Shown: positions 25,881-34,947, numbered from the stretch's first letter. The stretch is DNA of 64,000 nucleotides from Novosphingobium mathurense (GCF_900168325.1 NZ_FVZE01000007.1:62001-126000); one strand, 5' to 3'. Program-made: numbers and translations. The notes: generated by a model not told the origin, from the letters alone.

Positions 25881-26990
25881 ATGAAATTTGGAACGCTGAA
25901 CACCCCGAGCCATCCGCCGCATCGCAGCCTGAAGGATGGTCATTACCACAACCTCGACTATCTGAAGTGGCTGGACTCGATCGGCGTCTATGAAGCCTGG
26001 ATCGGCTCGCATTACACCGTGGTGAGCGAACCGCAGGCACCTAACGACCTGCTGATCGCGCAAGGCTTCGCGCAGACGAAGAACCTTCGTATCAACCCCG
26101 GCGCCTTCATCGTGCCTTTCTACCACCCGGTGGAACTGGCCCACCGCATCGCATGGCTGGACCATATCTCGGACGGGCGCATGACGGTCGGCCTGGGTGC
26201 GAGCGGTGTGCCGACTGACCTTGAGATGCTCGGTATCGATATCAAGTCGGGCGTGGCTCGAGAGATGGTCGAAGAGAGCATCCGCATCATGCGCACGCTG
26301 TGGACCCGTACAGAGCCCGGTGACATTTCGGGCAAGTTCTGGAAGGCATTCATCCCCGAGCCGATGCTCGAAGATCGCTTCAAGCTGCACCTTCGTCCCA
26401 AGCAGGATCCGATCCCCCTCGCCATGACCGGCGCTTCGGCCAGTTCGAGTTCCTTGCGCACCGCTGGGCGCCTGGGTCTTATCCCGACCAGCTTTTGCTT
26501 CGGCGTGCATTACATCCGGTCGCATTGGGAGGCGTACGAGCAGGGCGCCGAGGAAGCTGGCCAACCTCAGCCGTCGCGCGAAAACTGGCGCATCGTCCGT
26601 GAAATCATCGTCGGCGAGACTGACAAGGAAGCTCTCGACTATGCAATCAATGGGCCGATGGGCAAGCATTGGGCGAATTTCTATCTCCCCATGCTCAAGG
26701 AGGCCGGTCTCGCGGATGCCCTCAAGCGGGACCCCAGTGATCCGGATTCGGACGTCACCGTCGAATATCTGGCCAAGCATAGCTGGACGGTGGGTTCGGT
26801 CGAAACGGTGAAGGAGAAGCTCGAGGAACTCTACCATCGCTCGGGCGGCTATGGCGTTCTTTGCGCCGACTCCTACGACCATCTCGACTCGCCCGAGCAA
26901 TGGCGCAACTCGATCAGCCAGCTGCAGAACGAGATCGTGCCGTATCTGAGCAAGAAGCTGTCGCCCAAGCCTCAGGTGGCCGCGGCCTGA
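25881..26990 (+). CDS. LLM-class flavin-dependent monooxygenase
   Basis: The protein is 369 aa from ATG 25881, preceded by GGGAGAGAGA. It is luciferase-like: LDHISDGRMTVGLGASGVPTD is the typical FMN region, and SWTVGSVETVKEKLEELY is the typical C-terminal substrate and flavin element. Family members use reduced flavin from a separate reductase to hydroxylate, epoxidise or oxidise substrates. A flavin reductase lies at 30973 and is the likely partner. It is followed by an extradiol dioxygenase and a FAH-family hydrolase on the same strand. Confidence 0.9.
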   Translation: MKFGTLNTPSHPPHRSLKDGHYHNLDYLKWLDSIGVYEAWIGSHYTVVSEPQAPNDLLIAQGFAQTKNLRINPGAFIVPFYHPVELAHRIAWLDHISDGRMTVGLGASGVPTDLEMLGIDIKSGVAREMVEESIRIMRTLWTRTEPGDISGKFWKAFIPEPMLEDRFKLHLRPKQDPIPLAMTGASASSSSLRTAGRLGLIPTSFCFGVHYIRSHWEAYEQGAEEAGQPQPSRENWRIVREIIVGETDKEALDYAINGPMGKHWANFYLPMLKEAGLADALKRDPSDPDSDVTVEYLAKHSWTVGSVETVKEKLEELYHRSGGYGVLCADSYDHLDSPEQWRNSISQLQNEIVPYLSKKLSPKPQVAAA

Positions 26991-27102
26991 AACCGCCCTG
27001 GCCCGGTGCGCCGGTCGCCAGGTCCTGCGCCACCAATATCGCACCGGCGTTACCCACCGGGCGCCGGCGCACAGATGAACTGAATGCGAGGAACTCTTCA
27101 TT

Positions 27103-28032
27103 ATGGCTCTGACCAGTGCACAAGATCTGGCCTATGTGGTCTTCTCCGCGCCCGACCTCGAGAGGATGCGTGCCTTTCTCCTCGAGTTCGGTCTACGCGA
27201 GGCAGAGGGCGGCGATGCCGACAGCCTGTATATGACCGGATGGGGGAAAGCCCCCTTCCTGCACAAGACAATTCGCGGCGAGCAAGCCGGTTTTGCTGCG
27301 GTAGGATTTGACGTCGGCTCGCTTGAGGCCCTTGAGCGTCTCGCGATCGCCGACGGGCTGCCCGTCGAGGATCTCGCTGGTCCGGGCGGCGGCAAGGTCG
27401 TGCATCTCACCGACCCGGATGGCTTTGCGGTAGATGCTGTCGCCGGGCGCGCTCCGCAAGAGGACGTGCTTCCAGGGGGGCGGAACTGGAACCAATATGG
27501 CCGGGTCACGCGGATGGGCCGCAAAGATGCGGAACTCTCGACGGGACCGTCTCATGTTATGAGGCTTGGACACCTCGTCCTGTCGGTGGCGCATGCGCCT
27601 ACCTCCGAGGCGTGGTACCAGGAACGCTTCGGCCTGCTGGTCTCGGATGCCATTGAGCTCGACGACGGCCACTATCTCGGCTCATTCATGCGCTGTGACC
27701 GCGGTGACGAACCCGCGGACCATCATAGCCTCTTCCTCGCCCAGAACGGGAGCGATCCGGCCTACCGACACGCTGCCTTCGAGGTGCTGGACATGGACGA
27801 CCTGCTGGTCGGACATGATTACCTGGAGGAAGCAGGTGCTACAAAGTCCTGGGGTGTTGGCCGGCACCTGCTTGGCGGTCAGGTGTTCGATTACTGGCGC
27901 GATCCGTTCGGCCATGTTCTTGAGCATTGGACCGATGGTGACCTTCTCGTCTCCTCCGATCAGGCTCGGCGATACGGTATGAAGGAACTCCACAGCCGTC
28001 TGTGGGGGACAGAATTCCCCGGTTCTCTCTGA
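27103..28032 (+). CDS. Extradiol ring-cleavage dioxygenase (VOC superfamily)
   Basis: The protein is 309 aa with two vicinal-oxygen-chelate repeats. The catalytic C-terminal repeat keeps a 2-His-1-Glu iron site: His157 (LGHLVLSV), His208 (DHHSLFL) and Glu274 (GHVLEHW). The N-terminal repeat lacks ligands, as in BphC-type two-domain enzymes. It should cleave a catechol next to its hydroxyl groups. It sits between the LLM monooxygenase and the FAH hydrolase, 23 bases before the latter, which supports hydroxylation, ring cleavage, then hydrolysis. Confidence 0.9.
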   Translation: MALTSAQDLAYVVFSAPDLERMRAFLLEFGLREAEGGDADSLYMTGWGKAPFLHKTIRGEQAGFAAVGFDVGSLEALERLAIADGLPVEDLAGPGGGKVVHLTDPDGFAVDAVAGRAPQEDVLPGGRNWNQYGRVTRMGRKDAELSTGPSHVMRLGHLVLSVAHAPTSEAWYQERFGLLVSDAIELDDGHYLGSFMRCDRGDEPADHHSLFLAQNGSDPAYRHAAFEVLDMDDLLVGHDYLEEAGATKSWGVGRHLLGGQVFDYWRDPFGHVLEHWTDGDLLVSSDQARRYGMKELHSRLWGTEFPGSL

Positions 28033-28055
28033 TTTGCAATCAAGGATTCTTGTTC

Positions 28056-28913
28056 ATGAAGTTGGTAACTTTCGAAATGGGCCGGGGGCCCGAAGTCGGT
28101 GTTGTCGAAAATGATCGCATCATCTGTGTCGGCCGAGCCTTTCCCGATCAGGCCTCCACCATGATCGACCTCATCCGCAATTGGGAGGCGCTGCGTCCGC
28201 AGATCGAGGCTCTCGTCGCGTCGAGTCACGAATCCGTCGGCTTGGCGGAGGCCCATCTGCTGGCTCCAATCCCGCGACCGGGCAAGATCATGGCGATCGG
28301 GCTCAACTACAAGGATCACATTGCCGAGAGCGGCCTGGCGACGCCCGAGCACCAGCTATGGTTCAGCAAGGCATCGACCAGTGCCCACCCGCCATATGAT
28401 CCCATCGCGCTGCCTAAAGCTTCACCGAACACCGTCGACTACGAAGCGGAGCTGGTCGCGGTAATCGGGAAAGCTGGCAAGCACATTCCGGAATCCGACG
28501 CGGAAACATATGTGTTCGGCTATTGTTGCGGCAACGACGTGTCGGTGCGCGAATGGCAGAAAATGACCCCGCAATGGACCCTCGGCAAGTCATTCGACAC
28601 CCACGCTCCGTTCGGCCCCTATATCGTCACAAGCGACGAGGTGGGCGACCCGCACCAATTGGCATTTCGTTGCCTGGTCAATGGCGAAGTGAGGCAGAGT
28701 TCCAATACCAGGCATCTGCTTTTCAATGTGTTTAGCCAAGTAGCGCACCTTACCAAGGTCATGACGCTGGAGCCTGGCGACCTGATCTTCACTGGCACAT
28801 CCGGCGGAGTTGGCGCAGCTATGAAGCCGCCCAGCTTTTTGGCAGAGAGGGATGTGGTTCGCGTCGAGTTCGAGAAGCTTGGTCATATCGAGGCCGCCTT
28901 CGCACCCGAATGA
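28056..28913 (+). CDS. Fumarylacetoacetate hydrolase-family protein
   Basis: The protein is 285 aa from ATG 28056 with AAGGA upstream; the frame runs back over the dioxygenase end but that part is not used. It has the FAH core: GLNYKDHIAE, the metal ligands in VDYEAELVAVIG and GNDVSVREWQ, and LEPGDLIFTGTSGGVG near the C-terminus. The family includes acylpyruvate hydrolases and 2-hydroxyhepta-2,4-diene-dioate isomerases acting after extradiol cleavage. It is coupled to the dioxygenase and most likely processes its product. Confidence 0.9.
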   Translation: MKLVTFEMGRGPEVGVVENDRIICVGRAFPDQASTMIDLIRNWEALRPQIEALVASSHESVGLAEAHLLAPIPRPGKIMAIGLNYKDHIAESGLATPEHQLWFSKASTSAHPPYDPIALPKASPNTVDYEAELVAVIGKAGKHIPESDAETYVFGYCCGNDVSVREWQKMTPQWTLGKSFDTHAPFGPYIVTSDEVGDPHQLAFRCLVNGEVRQSSNTRHLLFNVFSQVAHLTKVMTLEPGDLIFTGTSGGVGAAMKPPSFLAERDVVRVEFEKLGHIEAAFAPE

Positions 28914-29033
28914 CGATCGCTTTGTTTCAGCGTCCGGTGCTCCCAGTGCCGGACAGGATGTTTGCAAAGCCGTAAGCGAGGCCTGTCTTATCTGAGTTCA
29001 CGATAATCTAAAAATATACATGGGGATTGTGGG

Positions 29034-29360
29034 ATGTCGAAGTCAGTATTGATTATGCTTGCAATTCTGTCTGTTGTTACCCAATGGGCAGGTATTTACT
29101 TGATCCCGCTGACAGAGGGTCTCACGAAGTTCTGGCCTACATTTTTGGGAGCTGCGTTGTTCCTGATTGGAATTGGCTGTCTGGCTAAGCTGGTCTCTGC
29201 CGGCATCCCCTTGGGTATCATCTTCCCCGCTCTTTCCATCGCGATGCCGGTAGGTGCGGTGCTCATCGGTGTCATCTTCTTTGGCGAACCAGCACCGCCG
29301 GCCAAGCTTATCGCGTTGTTCGCCGCTGCAGGCCTGGTCGGTTATGCGGCGACCGTCTGA
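29034..29360 (+). CDS. Small multidrug resistance (SMR)-like four-helix membrane protein
   Basis: The protein is 108 aa with four predicted membrane helices (about 5-25, 33-53, 57-80 and 86-106). The EGLTKFWP loop matches the EGFTRLWP loop of EmrE, and the overall length equals the family's. The membrane-embedded Glu14 of EmrE falls on Gln17 here, and Trp63 falls on a Leu. Drug/proton antiport by the known mechanism is therefore unlikely. It follows the ring-cleavage genes and may help move a pathway compound. Confidence 0.75.
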   Translation: MSKSVLIMLAILSVVTQWAGIYLIPLTEGLTKFWPTFLGAALFLIGIGCLAKLVSAGIPLGIIFPALSIAMPVGAVLIGVIFFGEPAPPAKLIALFAAAGLVGYAATV

Positions 29361-29674
29361 ACGGACGCCCGATTGCGACGAGGAGGCGGTGCACCACGAT
29401 TGTAGCGATCGTGCACTCGATTGGATATCTCAGTGCACGCAAGGCAGGCGACGGGTTGTCAGGGTGTTTCAAGACTGACAGGATGAGCCTTCGTCCCGCT
29501 TCGATCCGTGCCAGCACGGGCAGATACGGAGAATGCTTCGCTTTTTGGTCGCTCGACGAACCGCGGCGGTTCGTTGCCTGTCGAACTTTGCACCGAATGA
29601 CGTGACAGGTCAGAAGCTCCGAGATTTGAAGACGAAAAATGACGGCCTCCGAAGGGGCCGCGGGGAGAGAGAAA
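29361..29674. other. Intergenic region before the second AraC regulator
   Basis: These 314 bases contain no gene I can support. Short open frames here lack ribosome sites and family resemblance. The promoter of the downstream regulator is expected in this stretch. Confidence 0.35.
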
Positions 29675-30745
29675 ATGGACTCAGGTTGCTCCGCGAGGAG
29701 TGTCCGCGTCGCGATCGAGGAGGCCGGCGTCGCGCTGCCCGCCAGAACGAGCCTCGCCAGGCCGGCGTTCAGGCGGCCAAACCCGCCGCCAGGTTGGACC
29801 GATTTGATTGGCGATCATCTGGTGCGAGTGGATCTTTCCACGAGGGGCTCGGCCTTCAAGGGGGATGTGGAAATCAACCCCGTAAGTCGCACGCACATCG
29901 CACGGATAGCCGCAGACGCTGAATATGCGCGACGGACCAAGCAGCATATATGCTCGGAGACAGAGGAGTTCTTTCTCCTGAATATCATGCTGGGTGGACG
30001 TCCCAGCTATTCCCAGTTCGGTCGTGATATCGTTGTCGACCGCGGTCACTTTACCTTGTTGCACACAGGGTCACCCTATGAATTTGAGCATTCCGATCCG
30101 ATGGAGTTGCTTTGCCTCAAGATACCAAGCTCGGTGCTTCTTTCGCGCGTGCGCGATCCTTATGCTTTCTGCGGCACGTCCAAATTGATCGGCGGCAGCA
30201 TCTCGCGGATGACCCGAGATCTCATGGTAAGTCTTTCGCGCGAAATCCGGGGCCTGCCGAACGATGCTCGCGGCATGGTGGAGGACAATTTACTCGACAT
30301 GGTCGGAATGATGATGGATCAGCATTCAAGCCGTACGATCGTAAATGGAACCTCGGCGCGCTGGGCCTTACATCGACGCGCTGTCCGGTACATACAGGAA
30401 AATATCGGGGATCCGGACATGAATCCCTGCGCTATCGCGAAATCACTTCGGGTTTCGGTAAGGCATCTGCATCGGGCCTTCGAGGCGGCGGACCAGAGCG
30501 TGCACGGTACCCATTTGGCGATGCGGCTCGAGGCATCGCGCAAGACCCTGGCTGATGCGAGCCTCAAGCCGCTTTCCATCAAGGAGGTCGCTCACAGGTG
30601 CGGATTTCGTAGCCAAAGCCATTTCAGCAGCTTGTTCAGGTCTCGCTTCGGCATGACTCCAAAGCAATTTCGAACCAAGTCGATCGAATGCCTGCAAGTC
30701 ACTCCGCCGGAACCCCCGAGCCTTTTGCCCGATATGCGGCAATAG
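29675..30745 (+). CDS. AraC-family transcriptional regulator (second paralogue)
   Basis: The protein is 356 aa from ATG 29675 with GGGGAGAGAG upstream. Residues ~75-210 are an AraC-binding-like sensor (YSQFGRDIVVDRGHFTLLHT). Residues ~250-345 hold the double HTH (SVRHLHRAFEAADQ and SIKEVAHRCGFRSQSHFSS). The linker VNGTSARWALHRRAVRYIQ parallels the regulator at 24707. It has an extra N-terminal ~45 residues and a Pro-rich tail. Position suggests control of the flavin reductase and the flanking genes. Confidence 0.88.
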   Translation: MDSGCSARSVRVAIEEAGVALPARTSLARPAFRRPNPPPGWTDLIGDHLVRVDLSTRGSAFKGDVEINPVSRTHIARIAADAEYARRTKQHICSETEEFFLLNIMLGGRPSYSQFGRDIVVDRGHFTLLHTGSPYEFEHSDPMELLCLKIPSSVLLSRVRDPYAFCGTSKLIGGSISRMTRDLMVSLSREIRGLPNDARGMVEDNLLDMVGMMMDQHSSRTIVNGTSARWALHRRAVRYIQENIGDPDMNPCAIAKSLRVSVRHLHRAFEAADQSVHGTHLAMRLEASRKTLADASLKPLSIKEVAHRCGFRSQSHFSSLFRSRFGMTPKQFRTKSIECLQVTPPEPPSLLPDMRQ

Positions 30746-30972
30746 CGGCGCCGAAGGCAGGTTCAGTTGGTTAAGCAGGCGCGTCATGCTGGCGCGCAAC
30801 AATTGCCTGGATCCGCTGCGTTCTCAAAGTCGCGGCCGAGGCATCTTGGCGCTGTGCCCTGTATGGATGGTCGTTCGAGGCTTTCCGCAATCCGCGCGAT
30901 GTCTCCCGCCAAGCTGCCATCGTTCACCTGATCCATCCTTTTCCCATCCTTTCTCCAAGAGATCGAACCACA

Positions 30973-31464
30973 ATGGCCGAGATACAGATCGAAGCGGAAT
31001 TCTTTCGAAGAGTTCTTGGAAACTACCCTACGGGCGTGTGCGTGGTAACCGCCACCGATTCAGATGATCAGCCACTGGGGATGGTGGTTGGCTCGTTTGG
31101 ATCTATTTCGCTTGACCCACCATTAGTGGGCTTCTTTCCCGCACGTACATCGACGAGCTGGCCGCGAATTGCGAAGGCCGGTCGATTTTGCGTGAACGTA
31201 ATGGCCATCGACCAGGCGACGACATGTCGGCAGATCGCGTCGGTCGACGAAAAATTCCTAGGGGTGGATTACGAAATTTCCGAACACGGCCTGCCAGTCC
31301 TCAAAAACTCCCTGGCTGCAATTCAGTGCCATCTCGAGAGCGTCCTTGAGGCAGGCGATCACTTGTTTGTCATGGGACGTGTCGTTGGAATGGAAGTCAT
31401 GCGAGATGCTGATCCCATGTTGTTCTTCAAGGGTGAGTATGGTGCGTTCTCCCGGAGAGCCTGA
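30973..31464 (+). CDS. Flavin reductase, HpaC/flavin_reduct domain
   Basis: The protein is 163 aa. The start FRRVLGNYPTGVCVVTA, the SFGSISLDPPLVGFFPAR segment and the C-terminal GDHLFVMGRVVG are the typical small NAD(P)H:flavin oxidoreductase fold. It supplies free reduced flavin to two-component monooxygenases. The LLM monooxygenase about 4 kb upstream is the obvious partner in the window. It is the last gene before the IS66 insertion. Confidence 0.9.
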   Translation: MAEIQIEAEFFRRVLGNYPTGVCVVTATDSDDQPLGMVVGSFGSISLDPPLVGFFPARTSTSWPRIAKAGRFCVNVMAIDQATTCRQIASVDEKFLGVDYEISEHGLPVLKNSLAAIQCHLESVLEAGDHLFVMGRVVGMEVMRDADPMLFFKGEYGAFSRRA

Positions 31465-31496
31465 GATGCTGACCGCGTCGATCGTCACGCGGTAAC

Positions 31497-31520
31497 GCCC
31501 TTGGGTCGCGAGGGCTTTTT
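31497..31520 (+). terminator. Possible rho-independent terminator after the flavin reductase
   Basis: GCCCT (31497-31501) pairs with AGGGC (31511-31515) across a 9-base loop and is followed directly by TTTTT. The stem is short, but the position, 32 bases after the stop, is right. Confidence 0.5.
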
Positions 31521-31834
31521 CGGAAGGCGCCTTTCCGTGAAAGGGCCCAACGTCTAGCGCAGACGGAACCGCAGCTCGCATCGATCTCGCGGTGACGGCG
31601 CGGATGGTTGAATAGCCTCATGTCGGCTACCTATCGGAATTTTCGGCGCGGACGTCGATACGGCGGAAGTCAGGCCGCGCGACCTCGAACGCGGCGCTTC
31701 TGGTGCCGGGAGGAGCCGGGTCACCAGCGGGACCCGCGACGCCCAATGACCGGGAAGGCCCCAAGCTATGGGAGCGAGAGGCGAGGGATCTCGCGGGGTC
31801 CGCGGAACTTGCGCGCTCATGAGCCGGTCGGTCC
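31521..31834. other. Non-coding region left of the IS66 insertion
   Basis: Several short open frames occur but none has a ribosome site or recognisable family. The region continues, interrupted by IS66, into 34456-34947. Confidence 0.35.
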
Positions 31835-31919
31835 GATGCAGGGTAAGCGGTCGAGAACCCCCACATTTTCAATTGTGCGCTGATTGGTAGTTTCGCCTGT
31901 ATGGATGGCGAGGTTGGTG

Positions 31920-32348
31920 ATGAGCGACGAAACGGATTTCGAAACGAGTTTCGAAACGAATGCACTGGTTCGGCCTGAGCGGCTTGATGTGGTTGCCGCG
32001 CCGCGCGGGAGGCGCAGCTGGACGCCCGAGGCGCGGGCACGGATTATTGCGGAAAGCCTGGTGCCGGGGGTCAATGTGTCGGAAGTGGCGCGTCGGCACG
32101 GGATATATCCGCAGCAGTTGTACACTTGGCGACGCGGGTTTCAGGAGCACGCGGAAAAGATGCGGCCAGATTCCGCGCTGTTCGTTCCGGCGATGGTAGA
32201 GCACGTTGAAGAGCCTTTCCGCGAGACGCTGCGGGTCGTAGACGGCGAGATCGTGATCGAGACTGCGAGGTTGGCGATCCGGATACCAGCGGGAGTTAGC
32301 GCGGATCACATCGAGCGGGTATTGCTGGCGGTGCAGGCGAACTCGTGA
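31920..32348 (+). CDS. tnpA: IS66 accessory protein TnpA (HTH)
   Basis: The protein is about 142 aa from ATG 31920; earlier in-frame ATGs exist at 31884 and 31905. A transposase-8-type HTH (TPEARARIIAESLVPGVNVS, then YPQQLYTWRR) binds DNA. The C-terminal region (IRIPAGVSADHIERVLLAV) is typical of IS66 Orf1. Its stop overlaps the tnpB start in GTGA. Confidence 0.9.
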   Translation: MSDETDFETSFETNALVRPERLDVVAAPRGRRSWTPEARARIIAESLVPGVNVSEVARRHGIYPQQLYTWRRGFQEHAEKMRPDSALFVPAMVEHVEEPFRETLRVVDGEIVIETARLAIRIPAGVSADHIERVLLAVQANS

Positions 32349-32698
32349 TTATTTCGCCGGGGCCGCTGAAGGTGCTGGTAGCGACGCAGCCCGTAGACTT
32401 CAGGAAAGGCATGGTGGGGCTCACCGCGCTGGTGCAGAGTGAACTGCGTCTCGACCCGTTCTCGGGGATGCTGTTTATCTTCCGTGCTCGGCGGGCAGAC
32501 AGGATAAAACTCCTGGTCTGGGACGGGACCGGTCTGGTGTTGGTGACGAAGCGGCTCCAGGATGGAAAATTCCGCTGGCCCAGGCCGGGAGACGGCGTGA
32601 TGAAGCTGTCGGCGGCGCAAGCTTCCGCGCTGATCGAGGGCCTGGACTGGTCGCGTGTACACGTGCCGCGAGTGCCCAAGCCGCTGCACGCACAGTAG
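32345..32698 (+). CDS. tnpB: IS66 accessory protein TnpB
   Basis: The protein is 117 aa with a GTG start inside the GTGA overlap with tnpA, so it is translationally coupled. The sequence has the IS66 Orf2 signature: QPVDFRKGMVGLTALVQ, GMLFIFRARRADRIKLLVWDG and FRWPRP. It is needed for transposition in IS66 elements; its biochemical role is unclear. Confidence 0.95.
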   Translation: MIISPGPLKVLVATQPVDFRKGMVGLTALVQSELRLDPFSGMLFIFRARRADRIKLLVWDGTGLVLVTKRLQDGKFRWPRPGDGVMKLSAAQASALIEGLDWSRVHVPRVPKPLHAQ

Positions 32699-32800
32699 GT
32701 CTTACGCCCGATTCCCTTGGGCTCAAACCCGTTTCCCGCCACGCAAAATCGGCTAGACTGTCAGCGGGGAGGAGCATCCTGAACCCTTGCGGCGACCGGT

Positions 32801-34378
32801 GTGGAAGTCGGATATGACGAGCTTCCTGACGACGTTGGGCAGCTCAAGGCGATGCTGCTGGCTGAACGCGCCCGTGCTGCACGGCTCGAACACATCCTGA
32901 AGCTGATCAACCGTACGACCTTTGGCAAACGTTCCGAAAAGATTCCGGCCGACCAGTTGGCGCTGGCTCTCGAAGACCAGCATGTGGCGCTCGGCGAGGC
33001 CGACGGACTGCAGGACAAGGCTGACGAGGAGGCCGAGCGCTACGGCCGCAAGCCGCGCCGACGGCGTGCACCTGATGCCGAGCGCGGCTCCTTGCCCGGA
33101 CACCTGCCGCGCTTCGAGGTGGTCATCGAGCCCGGCAGTCTGGAATGCGGCTGCGGCGGCGCGCTGCATCGGATCGGTGAAGACCGTTCCGAGCGGCTCG
33201 ACATCATCCCGGCGCAACACCGCGTGATCGTGACGGTCCGCCCGCGCTATGCCTGCCGCTGTTGTACAGATGGCGTCCAACAGGCACCCGCGCCGAAGCA
33301 TGTGGTTCCCGGCGGTTTGCCAACCGAGGCGCTGATCGCCAATGTCCTGGTGGGCAAGTACTGTGACCACTTGCCACTTTATCGGCAGTCCCAGATCCTT
33401 GCTCGCCAAGGCATCACCATCAGCCGCGCCACTATGGCTGGTTGGGTTGGGCGCGGGATCGCGGCTCTGCTGCCGATCATCACCCGGATGCGCGCCGATG
33501 CGCTGGCAAGCGCGCGGTTGTTCGTCGACGAAACCACAGTCAAGGTGCTGGCGCCCGGAACCGGCAAGACGATGACCGGCTACATGTGGGTCATCGTGCG
33601 TGACGATCGCACGCATGGCGGCACCGATCCGCCTTTGGCGCTCTACACCTACCTGCCGGGACGTGGAAAGATGTGGGCCAAGCAGTTGCTGGGTTCATAC
33701 CAGGGACTCCTGCAGGTCGACGCGTGGCAAGCCTATGACCAGTTCGGCAAGGAAGACGGCGCAAACGCTGGCGTCGAGAAATCCTACTGCTGGGCGCATC
33801 TGCGGCGCGGGTTTATAGACGCGGGCAGCGATGCCCCAGTGGCCCAGGATGCCTTGCAACGCATCGCTGCAATCTACGCGATCGAGAAAGGCATCCGCGG
33901 GCGTTCGGCTGAAGATCGCCTTGCGGTTCGACGGGAGCGAACGCAGCCGCTGGTCAACAAACTCCATGCCTGGTTCGTGGCCACGGCTCCGCGCATAATG
34001 GCGGGTTCAGCGACCAGCGACGCGATAAAGTACGCACTGAAGCGCTGGTCAGGCTTCACCCGCTTCCTCGACGACGGCCGCATCGAGATCGACAACAACG
34101 CCGCCGAACGAGCGATCCGGCCAGTGACTCTCCAGAGAAAGAATGCGTTGTTCGCAGGACACCAGCTCGGCGCCGAGAACTGGGCGGCAATCGCCTCGCT
34201 GGTCGAAACCTGCAAGATGCTCGACATCAACCCTTACGCCTACCTCACCGATGTGCTTACCAGGGTCATCAGCCGTGCGGACACTGATCAGGTCGACGAC
34301 CTGTTGCCGTACAACTGGGTCAATACAAATGCCGGACAAACCGTGTTCGAAATGACCGGCATCGCCAGCGCCGCCTGA
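32801..34378 (+). CDS. tnpC: IS66 transposase TnpC (DDE)
   Basis: The protein is 525 aa and starts at a GTG. It has the N-terminal leucine-zipper-like region (LAERARAARLEHILKLINR), the zinc-binding CGCGGALHRIG and CRCC segments, the DDE catalytic parts FVDETTVKV, LQVDAWQAYDQF and NNAAERAIRP, and the C-terminal IS66_C domain ending near LLPYNW. Full length and intact frame indicate an active element. Confidence 0.96.
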   Translation: MEVGYDELPDDVGQLKAMLLAERARAARLEHILKLINRTTFGKRSEKIPADQLALALEDQHVALGEADGLQDKADEEAERYGRKPRRRRAPDAERGSLPGHLPRFEVVIEPGSLECGCGGALHRIGEDRSERLDIIPAQHRVIVTVRPRYACRCCTDGVQQAPAPKHVVPGGLPTEALIANVLVGKYCDHLPLYRQSQILARQGITISRATMAGWVGRGIAALLPIITRMRADALASARLFVDETTVKVLAPGTGKTMTGYMWVIVRDDRTHGGTDPPLALYTYLPGRGKMWAKQLLGSYQGLLQVDAWQAYDQFGKEDGANAGVEKSYCWAHLRRGFIDAGSDAPVAQDALQRIAAIYAIEKGIRGRSAEDRLAVRRERTQPLVNKLHAWFVATAPRIMAGSATSDAIKYALKRWSGFTRFLDDGRIEIDNNAAERAIRPVTLQRKNALFAGHQLGAENWAAIASLVETCKMLDINPYAYLTDVLTRVISRADTDQVDDLLPYNWVNTNAGQTVFEMTGIASAA

Positions 34379-34455
34379 CAACAAACATTACAACAGCAAA
34401 CCACCGTCGCCGCGCCGTAAGGCAAGTGGGGGATTTTTACCGCTTACGATGCAGG

Positions 34456-34947
34456 CCACACGACATCCGTTCTGCCGGCAGATTGTGCCAGATACGACGC
34501 TCACCATCGGTGCGCTAGCTGCCTCCATGGGCGATCGTCGGCCCGCATCCAGGGATCGTCTTCAACGCGTCACGGGCGAACTCGGAACCGTGCTTCCGAC
34601 TTCGCATCGGGCGCCTCCGACAGGCGAAAGCACCCTGGCTTGGCGCCCACCAAGCCGGCAGCAGGCTGAGGGTCCGATTCGGAAAAGGCGCCCGCGCCGC
34701 TACGGCAGGCTGGACATGGACCCGAAGCGCGGCACCATCCGACACCGCTTTTGTCCGTTTGATGCCTAAAGTTCGTCTCGACAGCGACAGGGGCCTCATA
34801 TCTGCTTGTGCAGCAGCTGATTCCTGCATGAAGCTTCAAGTCCATCCATGGGAGCAACTCCATCCGGCACGATCCGGCGCGGAGTTTCAAGCGGGTTCTC
34901 AGCTTTCATGGCTTGAAGGGATTCATAATAAAACATCAGGAGGGGAT
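34456..34947. other. Leader region of the TonB receptor gene, right of IS66
   Basis: These 492 bases hold no gene I can support. The frame of the receptor extends upstream to 34759, but the signal peptide and AGGAGGGG ribosome site fix the start at 34948. IS66 lies upstream, so it may have displaced the receptor from its former promoter. Confidence 0.4.

Larger units (their letters stand above)
31843..34447 (+). mobile_element. Complete IS66-family insertion sequence
   Basis: The element is 2605 bp. Terminal inverted repeats begin GTAAGCGG and carry CCCCCAC at positions 16-22 (31843-31864 and complement of 34426-34447). The 8-bp target duplication GATGCAGG flanks it perfectly at 31835-31842 and 34448-34455. 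All three IS66 genes are intact. The exact duplication implies a recent, undisturbed insertion. Confidence 0.95.

Noticed and set aside
28932..28954. GTCCGG/CCGGAC stem after the FAH gene as a terminator
   Set aside because: Six-base stem, long loop and no T run; too weak to call.
31554..31883. Short frames on both strands left of IS66
   Set aside because: No family resemblance or ribosome sites; they probably reflect high GC in non-coding DNA.
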